Assembly: GCA_963750295.1 (NCBI GenBank)
Contig: CAVVPY010000001.1
Location: 186,001-250,000, forward strand
DNA: 64,000 bases
Reading direction: 5' to 3'
Origin: CAVVPY01 sp963750295
Lineage (GTDB): Bacteria; Actinomycetota; Actinomycetes; Mycobacteriales; Jatrophihabitantaceae
The position numbers and the translations under genes were made by a program. Below are positions 1 through 10,530 of this stretch, in pieces. A model generated the notes under the pieces. It was given only the letters and a program-made list of their open reading frames with translations. It was not told the origin of the DNA and did not search any database. Every line of letters begins with the position of its first letter. Position 1 is the first letter of the stretch.

Positions 1-1280
1 ACCTCGGCCCGTTCTTCTCGACGATCCTGTTGACGATTCCCGCGCCGAGTTACGACGACGAGGCGCCGCTGCGGGCGCACGTGACGAACCTCGACGCGTC
101 CCCGTACCTCGGCCGGCTGGCCCTGTGCCGCGTGCACAGCGGAACGATTTCGAAGGGCCAGCAGGTCGCCTGGTGCCGCGCCGACGGGACGATCGAACGC
201 GTCAAGATCACCGAGTTGCTGATGACGCACGCGCTCGAACGCGTCCCCACCGAGTCGGCCGGCCCCGGCGACATCATCGCGATCGCCGGCATCGACGGGA
301 TCACCATCGGCGAGACGCTCGCCGAGCCGGATGACCCCCGGCCGCTACCGGTCATCACGATCGACGAGCCGTCCATCTCGATGACGGTCGGCATCAACAC
401 CTCGCCGCTGGCCGGATCGTCGGGCAAGAAGCTGACCGCGCGCCAGGTGCTGAACCGCCTCGACGCCGAACTGGTGGGCAACGTGTCGATCAGGGTGCTG
501 CCGACCGAGCGTCCCGACACCTGGGAGGTGCAGGGACGTGGCGAGCTGCAGCTGGCGATCCTCGTCGAGATCATGCGCCGCGAGGGTTTCGAGATCACCG
601 TCGGCAAGCCGCAGGTGTTGACCCGGACGATCGACGGCAAGCTGCACGAGCCGGTCGAGCGGATGACGATCGACGTCCCGTCCGACTACCAGGGCGTCGT
701 CATCCAGTTGCTCGCGCTGCGCAAGGGCCGCCTGGAGCAGATGGTCGACCACGGCAGCGGCTGGATCCGGATGGAATACCTCGTGCCCGCACGCGGGCTG
801 ATCGGGTTCCGGACCGAGTTCCTGACCGAGACGCGGGGCACCGGTCTGCTGCACCACGTCCACGAGGGCTGGGAGCCGTGGGCCGGCGAGATCCGGACCC
901 GCCCGACCGGTTCGCTGGTCGCCGACCGTCGCGGTGCGACCACCGGGTTCGCGCTGGCGAACCTGCAGGAGCGCGGGACGATGTTCGTCGGGCCGGGCAC
1001 CGACGTGTACGAGGGCATGATCGTCGGCGAGAACTCGCGTTCGGACGACATGGACGTGAATCCGACGAAGGAGAAGAAGCTCACCAACATGCGGCAGTCC
1101 TCGGGCGACGTGTTGGTGCCGCTCATCCCGCATCGCGTGCTCTCGCTGGAGCAGGCGCTGGAGTTCTGCCGCGACGACGAGTGTGTCGAGGTCACGCCCG
1201 GCATGGTGCGGCTGCGCAAGGTCGCGCTGGCGGCACAGGACCGCGAGAAGCTGCGCGGCCGCGCGAAGCGCCCCACCTGA
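1..1280 (+). CDS. typA: Ribosome-associated GTPase TypA/BipA, C-terminal part
   Basis: This is the 3' part of a translational GTPase gene. The reading frame is already open at base 3, so the GTPase (G) domain lies upstream of the window. What remains is the EF-Tu-like beta-barrel domain (HVTNLDASPYLGRLALCRVHSG), the EF-G-like alpha/beta domain (RGELQLAILVEIMRREGFE) and the BipA-specific C-terminal domain (LVPARGLIGFRTEFLTETRG, then ENSRSDDMDVNPTKEKKLTN). TypA binds the 70S ribosome and supports ribosome assembly and stress growth. A TTG at 30 is an internal codon, not the start, because sensible coding continues upstream of it. Identification is secure from the domain signatures. Confidence 0.95.
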   Translation, partial: LGPFFSTILLTIPAPSYDDEAPLRAHVTNLDASPYLGRLALCRVHSGTISKGQQVAWCRADGTIERVKITELLMTHALERVPTESAGPGDIIAIAGIDGITIGETLAEPDDPRPLPVITIDEPSISMTVGINTSPLAGSSGKKLTARQVLNRLDAELVGNVSIRVLPTERPDTWEVQGRGELQLAILVEIMRREGFEITVGKPQVLTRTIDGKLHEPVERMTIDVPSDYQGVVIQLLALRKGRLEQMVDHGSGWIRMEYLVPARGLIGFRTEFLTETRGTGLLHHVHEGWEPWAGEIRTRPTGSLVADRRGATTGFALANLQERGTMFVGPGTDVYEGMIVGENSRSDDMDVNPTKEKKLTNMRQSSGDVLVPLIPHRVLSLEQALEFCRDDECVEVTPGMVRLRKVALAAQDREKLRGRAKRPT

Positions 1281-1310
1281 CCCCGGGAGGGACGGCGATA
1301 GGGTCGCAGC

Positions 1311-2453
1311 GTGGGCACCGACCGCCTCGTCGAGCGCATGCGCGGCTTCGGCACGACGATCTTCGCGGAGATGTCGGCGCTCGCCGTCCGAACCGGCAGC
1401 GTGAATCTCGGGCAGGGCTTCCCCGACACCGACGGCCCGGCTGACCTGCTCGCCGCCGCCGCGGATGCGATCCTGACCGGCCACAACCAGTACCCACCGG
1501 GGCCGGGCGTGCCGGAACTGCGTGCCGCGATAGCCGAGCACCAGCGCCGCCACTACCGGCTCGACTACGACCCTGACACCGAGGTGCTGGTCACGGCCGG
1601 CGCCACCGAGGCGATCGCCGCGTCGGTTCTCGGGCTGGCCGGCCCGGGTGACGAGGTCGTCGTGTTCGAGCCCTACTACGACTCCTACACCGCGTGCATC
1701 GCACTCGCCGGCGCCACGCGGCGAACGGTCACGTTGGAACGCGACGGGCAGTCGTGGGGCTTCGATCCGCAGCGGCTCGCCGCGGCAATCAGCCCGGCCA
1801 CCAAGGCGATCCTGCTCAACACACCGCACAACCCGACCGGCAAGGTCTTCACAGCCGACGAAATGGGGACGATCGCAGCGCTCGCGATCGAGCACGATCT
1901 GGTCGTCATCGCCGACGAGGTGTACGAGCACCTGACCTTCGACGGACGCGCGCACATCCCGATCGCCACGCTGCCTGGCATGGCGGATCGGACGATCACC
2001 ATCTCCAGCGCGGGGAAGACCTTCAGCGTCACGGGCTGGAAGATCGGGTGGGTCTGCGCCCAGCCTGACCTGGTGCGCGCCGTGAGAACCGTGAAACAGT
2101 TCCTGACCTTCGTCAACGGCGCGCCGTTCCAGCCGGCTGTCGCCACCGCGCTCGGCGGCGAGCTGAGCTCGATGGCGCACGTGCTGCAACACCAGCGCGA
2201 CATCCTCTGTGACGGGCTGGCCGACCTCGGCCTCGACGTCGTGCGCCCCGAGGCCACCTATTTCGCGACGGTCGATGTCGGGACCGACGCGATCGAGTTC
2301 TGCCGCGGGCTGCCGCACCGGGTTGGGGTGGTCGCGATCCCGAGCAGCGTCTTCTACGACTCGCACGCAGGCGACCAGCTCGTCCGCCTGGCGTTCTGCA
2401 AACAACCGGACGTCCTCTACGACGCGTTGGACCGGATGAAGGGACTGCGATGA
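1311..2453 (+). CDS. PLP-dependent aminotransferase, methionine/glutamine (KAT/YbdL) type
   Basis: Class I/II aminotransferase of 380 residues starting at a GTG 30 bases after typA. Visible motifs are the substrate-side GQGFPDTDGP at about 34, the NPTGK loop at 174-178, the PLP-contacting DEVYEH at 202-207 and the Schiff-base lysine K236 in SSAGKTFS. This layout fits the kynurenine aminotransferase / YbdL branch, which takes methionine, glutamine or aromatic amino acids. Actinobacterial members are often annotated as DapC, but a better dapC candidate lies at 35371. The next gene encodes a nitrilase-family omega-amidase, the usual partner of a glutamine transaminase, which favours that role. 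Substrate preference is inferred. Confidence 0.85.
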   Translation: MGTDRLVERMRGFGTTIFAEMSALAVRTGSVNLGQGFPDTDGPADLLAAAADAILTGHNQYPPGPGVPELRAAIAEHQRRHYRLDYDPDTEVLVTAGATEAIAASVLGLAGPGDEVVVFEPYYDSYTACIALAGATRRTVTLERDGQSWGFDPQRLAAAISPATKAILLNTPHNPTGKVFTADEMGTIAALAIEHDLVVIADEVYEHLTFDGRAHIPIATLPGMADRTITISSAGKTFSVTGWKIGWVCAQPDLVRAVRTVKQFLTFVNGAPFQPAVATALGGELSSMAHVLQHQRDILCDGLADLGLDVVRPEATYFATVDVGTDAIEFCRGLPHRVGVVAIPSSVFYDSHAGDQLVRLAFCKQPDVLYDALDRMKGLR

Positions 2454-2481
2454 GTCACCCGCGCCGAGCGGGCGGGCATCG

Positions 2482-3255
2482 ATGAAGATCGCCGCGATCC
2501 AGCACGACATCGTCTGGGAAGACGCCGCGGCAACGTGCAAGCGGGTCACGCCGATGATCGAGCAGGCCGCTGCGGGTGGCGCGCGCATCATCGCCCTCAC
2601 CGAGATGTTCGCGACCGGCTTCTCGATGCGTCCCGAACGCGTCGCCGAGGTCGAGGGCGGTCCCACCGAGCAGTTCCTGCTCGAGCAGGCCCGCCATCAC
2701 GATGCCTACCTCGTGGCGTCCGTCGCCCAGCGCACGGCGGCCGGTAGGTTCGCCAACAACGCGGTGGTCGCCGCACCGGACGGGACGGTGCAGCGATACG
2801 CGAAGATCCACCCGTTCACCTATGCCGGCGAGCACGAGCACTACCTGGCCGGCGACAAGCACCTGACCGTCGACGTCGACGGTGTCCGAATGTCGGTTTT
2901 CGTCTGTTATGACCTGCGGTTCGCGAACGAGTTTTGGGTACTGGCGCCCGACACCGACCTGTACCTGGTCGTCGCGAACTGGCCCGAGCCCAGACGCGAA
3001 CACTGGCGGGCGCTCCTGCGCGCCCGCGCGATCGAGAACCAGGCCTACGTCATGGGCGTGAACCGGGTCGGCGGCACACCCAAGCTGAACTATGTCGGCG
3101 ATTCGGTCGTCATCGACCCCAACGGACGGCCCCTCGTCGAGGCGTCGGTAGGGGAGGCGGTGCTCGTCGCGGAGATCGATTCGGCTACGGTGGCGGGCGC
3201 ACGCGAGGCGCTGCCGTTTCTCCCGGACCGTCGGGATGTGGTCCCGGGTAGATGA
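2482..3255 (+). CDS. Carbon-nitrogen hydrolase, probable omega-amidase
   Basis: Nitrilase-superfamily amidohydrolase of 257 residues. The catalytic triad is visible: E41 in ALTEMF, K108 in YAKIHPF and C142 in FVCYDLRF. The spacing and the YAKIHPF...EHEHYLAGD segment match the YafV/Nit2 omega-amidase branch, which hydrolyses alpha-ketoglutaramate or alpha-ketosuccinamate. It follows the aminotransferase by 28 bases, on the same strand. Together they would transaminate glutamine (for example during methionine salvage) and pull the reaction forward by hydrolysing the keto-amide. An ATG at 2450 overlapping the upstream stop leads to an early stop, so ATG 2482 is the start. Confidence 0.88.
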   Translation: MKIAAIQHDIVWEDAAATCKRVTPMIEQAAAGGARIIALTEMFATGFSMRPERVAEVEGGPTEQFLLEQARHHDAYLVASVAQRTAAGRFANNAVVAAPDGTVQRYAKIHPFTYAGEHEHYLAGDKHLTVDVDGVRMSVFVCYDLRFANEFWVLAPDTDLYLVVANWPEPRREHWRALLRARAIENQAYVMGVNRVGGTPKLNYVGDSVVIDPNGRPLVEASVGEAVLVAEIDSATVAGAREALPFLPDRRDVVPGR

Positions 3256-3395
3256 CGACACGCCGCCGTATCGCCACTATCAACACTTGGTAACGATCGG
3301 GCAGGCGGCTTGCCTCGGTAGTTGTGCAGGGACTTGAGTTCGACGATGGCCGATGACAGATCGTCCTCGGATGCAGCACAGGAGGTCACTCACCA

Positions 3396-5177
3396 GTGAG
3401 AGCCCACACAGGCAAAGCGCTGACCGCCGGAATCGCGGCGCTCGCGCTCGCGCTCGGCGCCTGCTCGAGCAGCGGCGGCGGCGGCACGGCAACGAATACC
3501 AACCCCCCTCCATCGGGTAGCGGGTCCAGCGCACCGGCGCAGTCCGGCACGCTCGGTACTGGCGCATTCAAGGCCTGCAGCACCTCGCCCAACGACTGCA
3601 ACTCGGGCACTCCTGGCCCGGGCGGCAGCATCACCTACACGATCGAGAAGGTCGTCTACGGCTGGAACGTCAACAGCAGCAACTCGAGCACCTTCGACAT
3701 CGTCGAGGCGCTCGACGGTCTGATCCCGGGTGCCTTCACGGCTACCCCTGATCTCAAGCCGGTCCTCAACGAGGACGTCATGGTCTCGGCCGAGCAGACC
3801 GTTGCCGACCCGCAGACGCTCGTCTACAAGATCCAGCCGAACGCGGTCTGGGACGACGGCACGCCGATCGACTACGCCGACTTCAAGTACCAGGCGGACA
3901 CTGCCGACGGCAAGACCTGCCCGGCCTGCCCGGCGGCGAGCACTTCCGGCTACAACCAGATCAAGTCGGTCGCCAGCTCGGACGGCGGCAAGACCGTCAC
4001 CGTAGTCATGGACAAGCCCTTCGCCGACTGGCAGAGCATGTTCGGTTCGCTGTACCCGGCGCACATCGCGGCACAGCACGGCGACATCAAGACCGCGAAG
4101 GGACTCCTGTCGTCCTTCAACTGGATGGACAAAAACGTTCCGACCTGGTCCGGTGGCCCGTACAAGATCACCAAGTACACCAAGGACACCTCGATCGAAG
4201 AGGCGCCCAACCCGAAGTGGTTCGGCAAGGTCAAGCCGACCCTCGACAAGCTGGTGTTCCGGATCATCACCGACCAGACCCAGGAAATCCCGGCGCTGCA
4301 GAACAACGAGGTTCAGGCCATCTACTCTCAGCCGAACAAGGACCTCGTCGACCAGGCCAACGCCATTCAGGGCGTGCAGACCTATCTCGGCAAGGGCCTG
4401 ACCTGGGAGCACTTGGACTTCAACACCACCAACCCGGTGCTGAAGGACGTCAAGCTGCGGACGGCGATCTTCACCGCCATCAGCCGTGACGACATCATCA
4501 GGCGGACAGTCGGCACCTTCGTGCCCGGCATCGCCCCGCTCGGCAACCACATGTACGTGCCGGGTCAGCCGGGTTATGTCGACAACGTGAGTGCGAGCGG
4601 GCAGGGCTCAGGCGATGTCGCCAAGGCCAAGCAGATGCTCACCGATGCCGGCTACAAGGGTGTCGGGTCGACGCTGAAGAACCCGGCCGGCAAGGCGGTC
4701 AAGATCCGCTGCTCGTTCACCGCCGGCAACACCCTGCGCCAGCAGTCCTGCGAGATCATCGCGTCCCAGCTGAAGGGCCTCGGCATCACCGTGACCCCCA
4801 CGCCGATCGATGACCTCGGTGGCACGCTCGACAAGGGTTCCTTCGACCTGATCATCTTCGCTTGGGTAGGCGCGCCGTTCGTGGTCGCGGGTGCCCAGCA
4901 GATCTTCAAGCTGAAGGGTGGCGGCGACTACGGCAAGAACGACGACCCGGCGATGGAGGCCCTGCTCGACGAGGCCGCCGCTCAGACCGACCCCGCCAAG
5001 GTGCCGGAACTGATGAACCAGGCCGACGTCAAGCTGACCGCTGACGCGTACAACCTGCCGCTGTTCCCGAAGCCGACCTTCCTGGCGGCCTACGCGAACA
5101 TCGTCAACCTGCGCGACAACGCCACCAGTGTGGGCCCGCCGTACAACGTTCAGGCTTGGGGTATCAAGAGTAGCTAG
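3396..5177 (+). CDS. ABC transporter substrate-binding lipoprotein, family 5 (peptide/nickel type)
   Basis: Extracellular solute-binding protein of 593 residues. It begins with a lipoprotein signal peptide (lipobox LGAC, lipidated Cys23) and a Ser/Gly-rich linker. The body has the DppA/OppA fold, with VLNEDVMVSAEQT and VWDDGTPIDYADFKYQ segments typical of SBP_bac_5. GTG 3396 is preceded by an AGGAGGT ribosome-binding site nine bases upstream, which fixes the start. It is the first gene of a five-gene transporter operon and would sit on the outer face of the membrane. The ligand could be an oligopeptide or another large polar solute, and the sequence alone does not decide. Confidence 0.92.
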   Translation: MRAHTGKALTAGIAALALALGACSSSGGGGTATNTNPPPSGSGSSAPAQSGTLGTGAFKACSTSPNDCNSGTPGPGGSITYTIEKVVYGWNVNSSNSSTFDIVEALDGLIPGAFTATPDLKPVLNEDVMVSAEQTVADPQTLVYKIQPNAVWDDGTPIDYADFKYQADTADGKTCPACPAASTSGYNQIKSVASSDGGKTVTVVMDKPFADWQSMFGSLYPAHIAAQHGDIKTAKGLLSSFNWMDKNVPTWSGGPYKITKYTKDTSIEEAPNPKWFGKVKPTLDKLVFRIITDQTQEIPALQNNEVQAIYSQPNKDLVDQANAIQGVQTYLGKGLTWEHLDFNTTNPVLKDVKLRTAIFTAISRDDIIRRTVGTFVPGIAPLGNHMYVPGQPGYVDNVSASGQGSGDVAKAKQMLTDAGYKGVGSTLKNPAGKAVKIRCSFTAGNTLRQQSCEIIASQLKGLGITVTPTPIDDLGGTLDKGSFDLIIFAWVGAPFVVAGAQQIFKLKGGGDYGKNDDPAMEALLDEAAAQTDPAKVPELMNQADVKLTADAYNLPLFPKPTFLAAYANIVNLRDNATSVGPPYNVQAWGIKSS

Positions 5178-5231
5178 CCAGATAGCCAACCAGTGGCGTA
5201 AGACTGGCAAGCAGAACCGCCTGAACAGGCC

Positions 5232-5268
5232 GTGTGCCCCCGGAAGCTACGAGCTTCCGGGGGCGCAC
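5232..5268 (+). promoter_or_regulatory. Intercistronic hairpin after the binding-protein gene
   Basis: A strong stem-loop lies between the binding-protein gene and the first permease gene. Thirteen perfect pairs (GCCCCCGGAAGCT with AGCTTCCGGGGGC) close a 3-base loop, and one GU plus three more pairs extend the stem to 17. There is no U-run. Its position suggests partial termination or mRNA protection, giving more binding protein than permease, as is known for other ABC operons. Structure is seen; function is inferred. Confidence 0.7.
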
Positions 5269-5294
5269 CGGCGGAGATCGGAGTCAGCGCACCC

Positions 5295-6281
5295 ATGTTG
5301 GTATTCGTCATCCGTAGAGTCTTGATTTCGATCCCCGTACTGATCGCATCCACGTTCGTCACGTTCGTCCTGGTGAAGTTCGCCGGTGACCCGCTGCAGT
5401 ACCTGAAGCTGCGCAATCCGCGGCCACCGCAGAGCCAGATCGACCTTGAGTCGCACCGTCTCTGGCTCGATCGCTCGTGGCCGGCCCAGTACTGGCACTG
5501 GATCTCGAATCTGCTCTTCCACGGCGACTGGGGTCCGCCGGTCCAGGGCTCGGACAACATCCGCAGCGACGTCTTCTCCGCCCTGTTCGTCACGGCGCGA
5601 CTGGTGGTCGCGGCCGTCATCATCTCGGTGATCCTCGCCGTCATCACCGGCGTCCTCAGCGCGGTGAAGCAGTACAGCATCACCGACTACACGACCACCA
5701 CACTCGGCTTCATCTTCTTGTCGATGCCGACGTTCTGGTTCGCGATCCTGCTCAAGCAGGCCGGAATTTGGTACAACCAGCACGTATCGGAAAATACGTT
5801 CGGCACCATCGGCGAGAAGTCGGTCTTCCTCACGGACAACTCGAACTGGGCACACTTCAAGGACGTCTTCGGGCACACCATCTTGCCGGTGATCGTGCTC
5901 GGGCTGGCCGGCTATGCCTCGTGGAGCCGGTTCACGCGGGCATCCATGCTCGAGGTGCTCAACAGCGACTACGTCCGGCTGGCGCGGTCCAAGGGCCTTC
6001 GGCCGCGGACGGTGCTCGTGCGGCATGCACTGCGGACCGCGCTGATCCCGCTCACCACGGTGACCGCGCTCGACATCGCCGGCCTGCTGGGGGGTGCCAT
6101 CGTGACCGAGACAGTGTTCCAATGGCACGGCATGGGGTCGTTGTTCCTGAATGCCCTGCGCGCAGTGGACTTCAACGTGATGCTCGGCTGGCTGCTGATC
6201 ACCGCAGTCATCGTCATCATGTTCAACCTGTTCGCCGACCTGCTCTACGGCGTGCTCGACCCGAGGATCCGTCATGCGTGA
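5295..6281 (+). CDS. ABC transporter permease, DppB/OppB type
   Basis: Inner-membrane permease of 328 residues with about six transmembrane segments. The first is MLVFVIRRVLISIPVLIAS, the characteristic N-terminus of the family, so ATG 5295 is chosen over an upstream in-frame start inside the hairpin region. The EAA loop that contacts the ATPases is seen as DYVRLARSKGLRPRTVL near residue 225. It follows the hairpin at 5232-5268 and overlaps the next permease by eight bases. It forms half of the translocation pore of the peptide-type transporter encoded by 3396-9595. Confidence 0.93.
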   Translation: MLVFVIRRVLISIPVLIASTFVTFVLVKFAGDPLQYLKLRNPRPPQSQIDLESHRLWLDRSWPAQYWHWISNLLFHGDWGPPVQGSDNIRSDVFSALFVTARLVVAAVIISVILAVITGVLSAVKQYSITDYTTTTLGFIFLSMPTFWFAILLKQAGIWYNQHVSENTFGTIGEKSVFLTDNSNWAHFKDVFGHTILPVIVLGLAGYASWSRFTRASMLEVLNSDYVRLARSKGLRPRTVLVRHALRTALIPLTTVTALDIAGLLGGAIVTETVFQWHGMGSLFLNALRAVDFNVMLGWLLITAVIVIMFNLFADLLYGVLDPRIRHA

Positions 6282-7214
6282 GCCGCGAGCGACAGCGACG
6301 GACGAACCGTCGCTGAAGAAGTCGGCGCCGGAGCCCACCCGCACCGAGCGCGAGTTCACCGTCAAGGAACGCAGCCAGTGGCAGATGGCCGGCCGGCGGT
6401 TCCTCCGGCATCGGGTCGCGACCGCCAGCGTCGTGGTGTTCGTCCTGCTCATCCTGTTCGCCTTCATCGGTCCGCACTTCTGGCAGTACCGCTACGACGA
6501 ACTGATCAACGCGAACGAGATCAACGAATCCCCGTCGCTGAAGCATCCGTTCGGCACCGACACGCAATACGACCAGCTTGCGGTTGTCATGCGCGGTACC
6601 CAGCAGTCGCTGAAAGTCGCGTTTACGATCGCCATCGTCGGGACGATCAGCGGTGCGATCTGGGGTGTCGTCGCCGGCTTCCGGGGCGGGATCATCGATT
6701 CGGTGCTGATGCGCTTCGCCGACCTCATGCTGACACTGCCGGGTCTGGCGCTGGCGGCTGCCCTGGCGCACAACTTCGGCGGCAGCTGGTGGATCATCGG
6801 CCTGATCCTGGCGGCGACGTCGTCGCCGTACGTTGCCCGCGTCGTCCGCGGTGTCGTGCTGTCGCTGCGCGAACGCGAGTTCGTCGAAGCGTCCCGGGCG
6901 CTGGGCGCGTCGAACATGCGCATCATGTTCCGGCACCTGCTGCCGAACACCACCGCCGTCATGATCGTGAACGCAACGCTGCTGGTCGCCGCCGGCATCC
7001 TGTCCGAGACGGCACTGTCCTACGTGGGCTTCGGCATCAGACCGCCCGACGTGTCGCTCGGTGTGTTGATCACAACGGCGCAGGGTGCTGTCTCGACGCG
7101 GCCGTGGTTGTTCTACTTCCCCGGGCTGTTCATCATCTTCATCGCGTTGACCGTGAACTTCATTGGTGACGGGATGAGAGACGCGCTGGACCCCCGGCAG
7201 ACGAGAGACCGGCG

Positions 7215-7218
<4 letters not shown>
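6274..7218 (+). CDS. ABC transporter permease, DppC/OppC type
   Basis: Second permease, 314 residues. A charged cytosolic N-terminus of about 45 residues precedes the first membrane helix (VVVFVLLILFAFIGP). The typical KHPFGTDTQYDQLAVVMRGT segment and the EAA loop EREFVEASRALGASNMRIMF are present. ATG 6274 overlaps the upstream stop, and the gene ends in an ATGA overlap with the ATPase gene, which indicates translational coupling. It pairs with the 5295 permease. Confidence 0.93.
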
Positions 7219-8302
<1,084 letters not shown>

Positions 8303-8306
<4 letters not shown>

Positions 8307-9595
8307 GCACCCCTGACAGCGGTCGCGTCGAGGCGAGCCAGCCGGCCGGGACGGGCGGTGTGGTCGCGCCGGACCGACCGCGCTCGGAAGCTCCCGTGCT
8401 GTCGGTGCGCAATCTGGTCAAGCATTTCCCGATCCGGTCGAAGGGGTTGCTGCGCCGCAAGATCGGCGACGTGCACGCCGTGTGCGACGTGTCCTTCGAC
8501 ATCTACGAGAACGAGACACTGTGTGTGGTGGGGGAATCCGGGTGCGGCAAGACCACGACCGGACGGCTCGTGCTCAACCTGATCCCCGCCACCGCCGGAC
8601 AGGTGATGTGGGGCGACCGTGACCTGACCAAGCTGTCCAACAGCCAGATGCGCCCCCTGCGCCGTGACATGCAGATCGTGTTCCAGGATCCGTTCGCCTC
8701 GCTGGATCCGAGAATCACCGTCAACGAGCTCGTGGCCGAGCCGTTGCGCATCCACGGCCGCTATGCCAACGGCGGGCGTCAGCTCGTCCAGGACCTGCTC
8801 GCCCAGGTCGGGCTCAACCCCGAGCACGGCACGCGGTACTCCCACGAGTTCTCCGGCGGCCAGCGCCAGCGCATCGGCATCGCCCGGGCGCTCGCCCTCA
8901 AGCCGAAGCTGCTGGTGCTCGACGAGCCGGTCTCGGCACTGGATGTCTCGATCCAGGCCGGCGTGATCAACCTGCTCGAGGATCTGCAGACCGAACTGGG
9001 CCTTGCCTTCATGTTCATCTCGCACGATCTGTCGGTCATCAGGCATATCGCTGACCGCATCATCGTGATGTACCTGGGCAAGGTCGTCGAGTCCGCGACC
9101 GTCGAGGAGCTGTTCCGCCGCCCGTCGCACCCGTACACCCAGGCGCTGATGTCGGCGATCCCGCTGCCCGACCCGGTGAAGGAACACGAGCGCAAGCGCA
9201 TCCTGCTCACCGGCGACGTCCCGAGTCCGGTCAATCCGCCCAGCGGGTGTCGGTTCCGAACCCGGTGCCCCAAGTTCCGTGACGAGCTGACCAATACCCA
9301 GCGCGAGTGGTGCGTCAACGTCGAGCCGGTGCTCGAGGCCAAGTTCGAAAATCACATCGCCGCCTGCCACTTCGCCGCAGCCCGCACCGACATCCTCGAG
9401 GTCGGCGTCGAGCGCGAGGCCGCCCACCCGGCGCTCGCGTCGTGGCCGGAGAACCGCCCCACCGACGAGCAGGCCTCCGCCCCGATGGCGTGCATGCCCG
9501 ACAGCGGGAAGCAGGAACCGCAGCGCCTCGACGCGGACGTCGTCGTCGGCGCCGAGGGTGAACTCATCCGCGACCGGCCGTCCGAGCGCCGCTAG
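8303..9595 (+). CDS. ABC transporter ATP-binding protein, DppF/OppF type
   Basis: Second ATPase of the peptide-type transporter, 430 residues. Walker A is GESGCGKTTTGR, the Q-loop is FQDPFASLDPR, the signature is FSGGQRQRIGIARAL and Walker B is LLVLDEPVSALD. The Cys-containing oligopeptide extension (GCRFRTRCPKF) follows. The last 70 or so residues are an acidic, Ala/Pro-rich tail longer than is usual for OppF. ATG 8303 overlaps the upstream stop (ATGA), and an earlier in-frame start would run deep into the preceding gene. This is the last gene of the operon. Confidence 0.94.
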
Positions 9596-9639
9596 CACTG
9601 AGCGTTGGGCCGGCGGGTCGTGCCGCTAGCGTGAGGGCT

Positions 9640-10530
9640 ATGAGCGATCGCCGGCTGCTTCTCGTCCACGCCCATCCGGACGACGAGACGATCGGCAACG
9701 GCGCGACGATGGCCCGTTACGCCGCCGAGGGTGCCCAGGTGACGCTGGTGACGTGCACGCTGGGCGAACTCGGCGAGGTGCTGGTTCCGGAGCTGGCGCA
9801 GCTCGCTGCCGAGCGCGGCGATCAGCTGGGCGGGTACCGCATCCACGAGCTCGGCTCGGCGATGGACGCGCTCGGCGTCACCGATCATCGCTTCCTCGGT
9901 GGTGCCGGGCGCTGGCGTGACAGCGGGATGATGGGCACGGCCGGTAACGACGACCCGAGGGCGTTCTGGGCCTGTGCGTCCGATCCGGCGAAGTTCGACG
10001 AGGCGGTGCTGCAACTCGTCGAGGTGATCCGTGAGGTGCGGCCGCAGGTGCTCGTGACCTACGACGAGACCGGTGGCTACGGACATCCGGATCACATCAT
10101 GGCCCACCGCGTCGCGATGGCCGCCGCCACGCGGGCAGCAGCTGACGACGGCGGCGAGCCATGGCGGATCGAGAAGATCTATTGGACGGCGATCCCGAAG
10201 TCCGTCCTGCAGCGGGGGATCGACGCGCTGCGTGCAGCCGGCGAGGCGAGTTTCTTCGACGCCGTCGACGCCGGTGAGCTGCCGTTCGGGAACCCGGACG
10301 AGGAGGTGACGTCCGCCGTCGACGCCTCCGCCTACGGCCGGGTGAAGGACCAGGCGATGCGCGCGCACGCGACCCAGATCGCTGTCGACGGTCCGTTCTT
10401 CGCACTGTCGAACAACGTCGGGCTCGAACTCATGGGGATCGAGTACTACCGCCTCGTGAGCGGCGAGTTGGGCGACGAGCGTGACGCGAGCGGACGCGAG
10501 ACGGACCTGTTCGCCGGCATCACCTCGTGA
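9640..10530 (+). CDS. mshB: N-acetyl-glucosaminyl-inositol deacetylase MshB (mycothiol synthesis)
   Basis: Zinc-dependent LmbE/PIG-L family deacetylase, 296 residues. It shows AHPDDE at 11-16 (zinc ligands H12 and D15, general base D14) and GGYGHPDH at 145-152, which supplies the third ligand. The GGAGRWRDSGMMGT and NDDPRAFW segments are specific to MshB, which removes the acetyl group from GlcNAc-Ins, the second committed step to mycothiol. A GTG nine bases upstream is an alternative start, but ATG 9640 gives the family N-terminus. Mycothiol-dependent proteins encoded at 40824 and 51382 fit its presence. Confidence 0.95.
   Translation: MSDRRLLLVHAHPDDETIGNGATMARYAAEGAQVTLVTCTLGELGEVLVPELAQLAAERGDQLGGYRIHELGSAMDALGVTDHRFLGGAGRWRDSGMMGTAGNDDPRAFWACASDPAKFDEAVLQLVEVIREVRPQVLVTYDETGGYGHPDHIMAHRVAMAAATRAAADDGGEPWRIEKIYWTAIPKSVLQRGIDALRAAGEASFFDAVDAGELPFGNPDEEVTSAVDASAYGRVKDQAMRAHATQIAVDGPFFALSNNVGLELMGIEYYRLVSGELGDERDASGRETDLFAGITS

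Noticed and set aside
345..2666. A 773-codon minus-strand open frame across typA, the aminotransferase and the amidase gene
   Set aside because: It crosses three clear plus-strand genes and has no recognisable domain; it mirrors codon bias.
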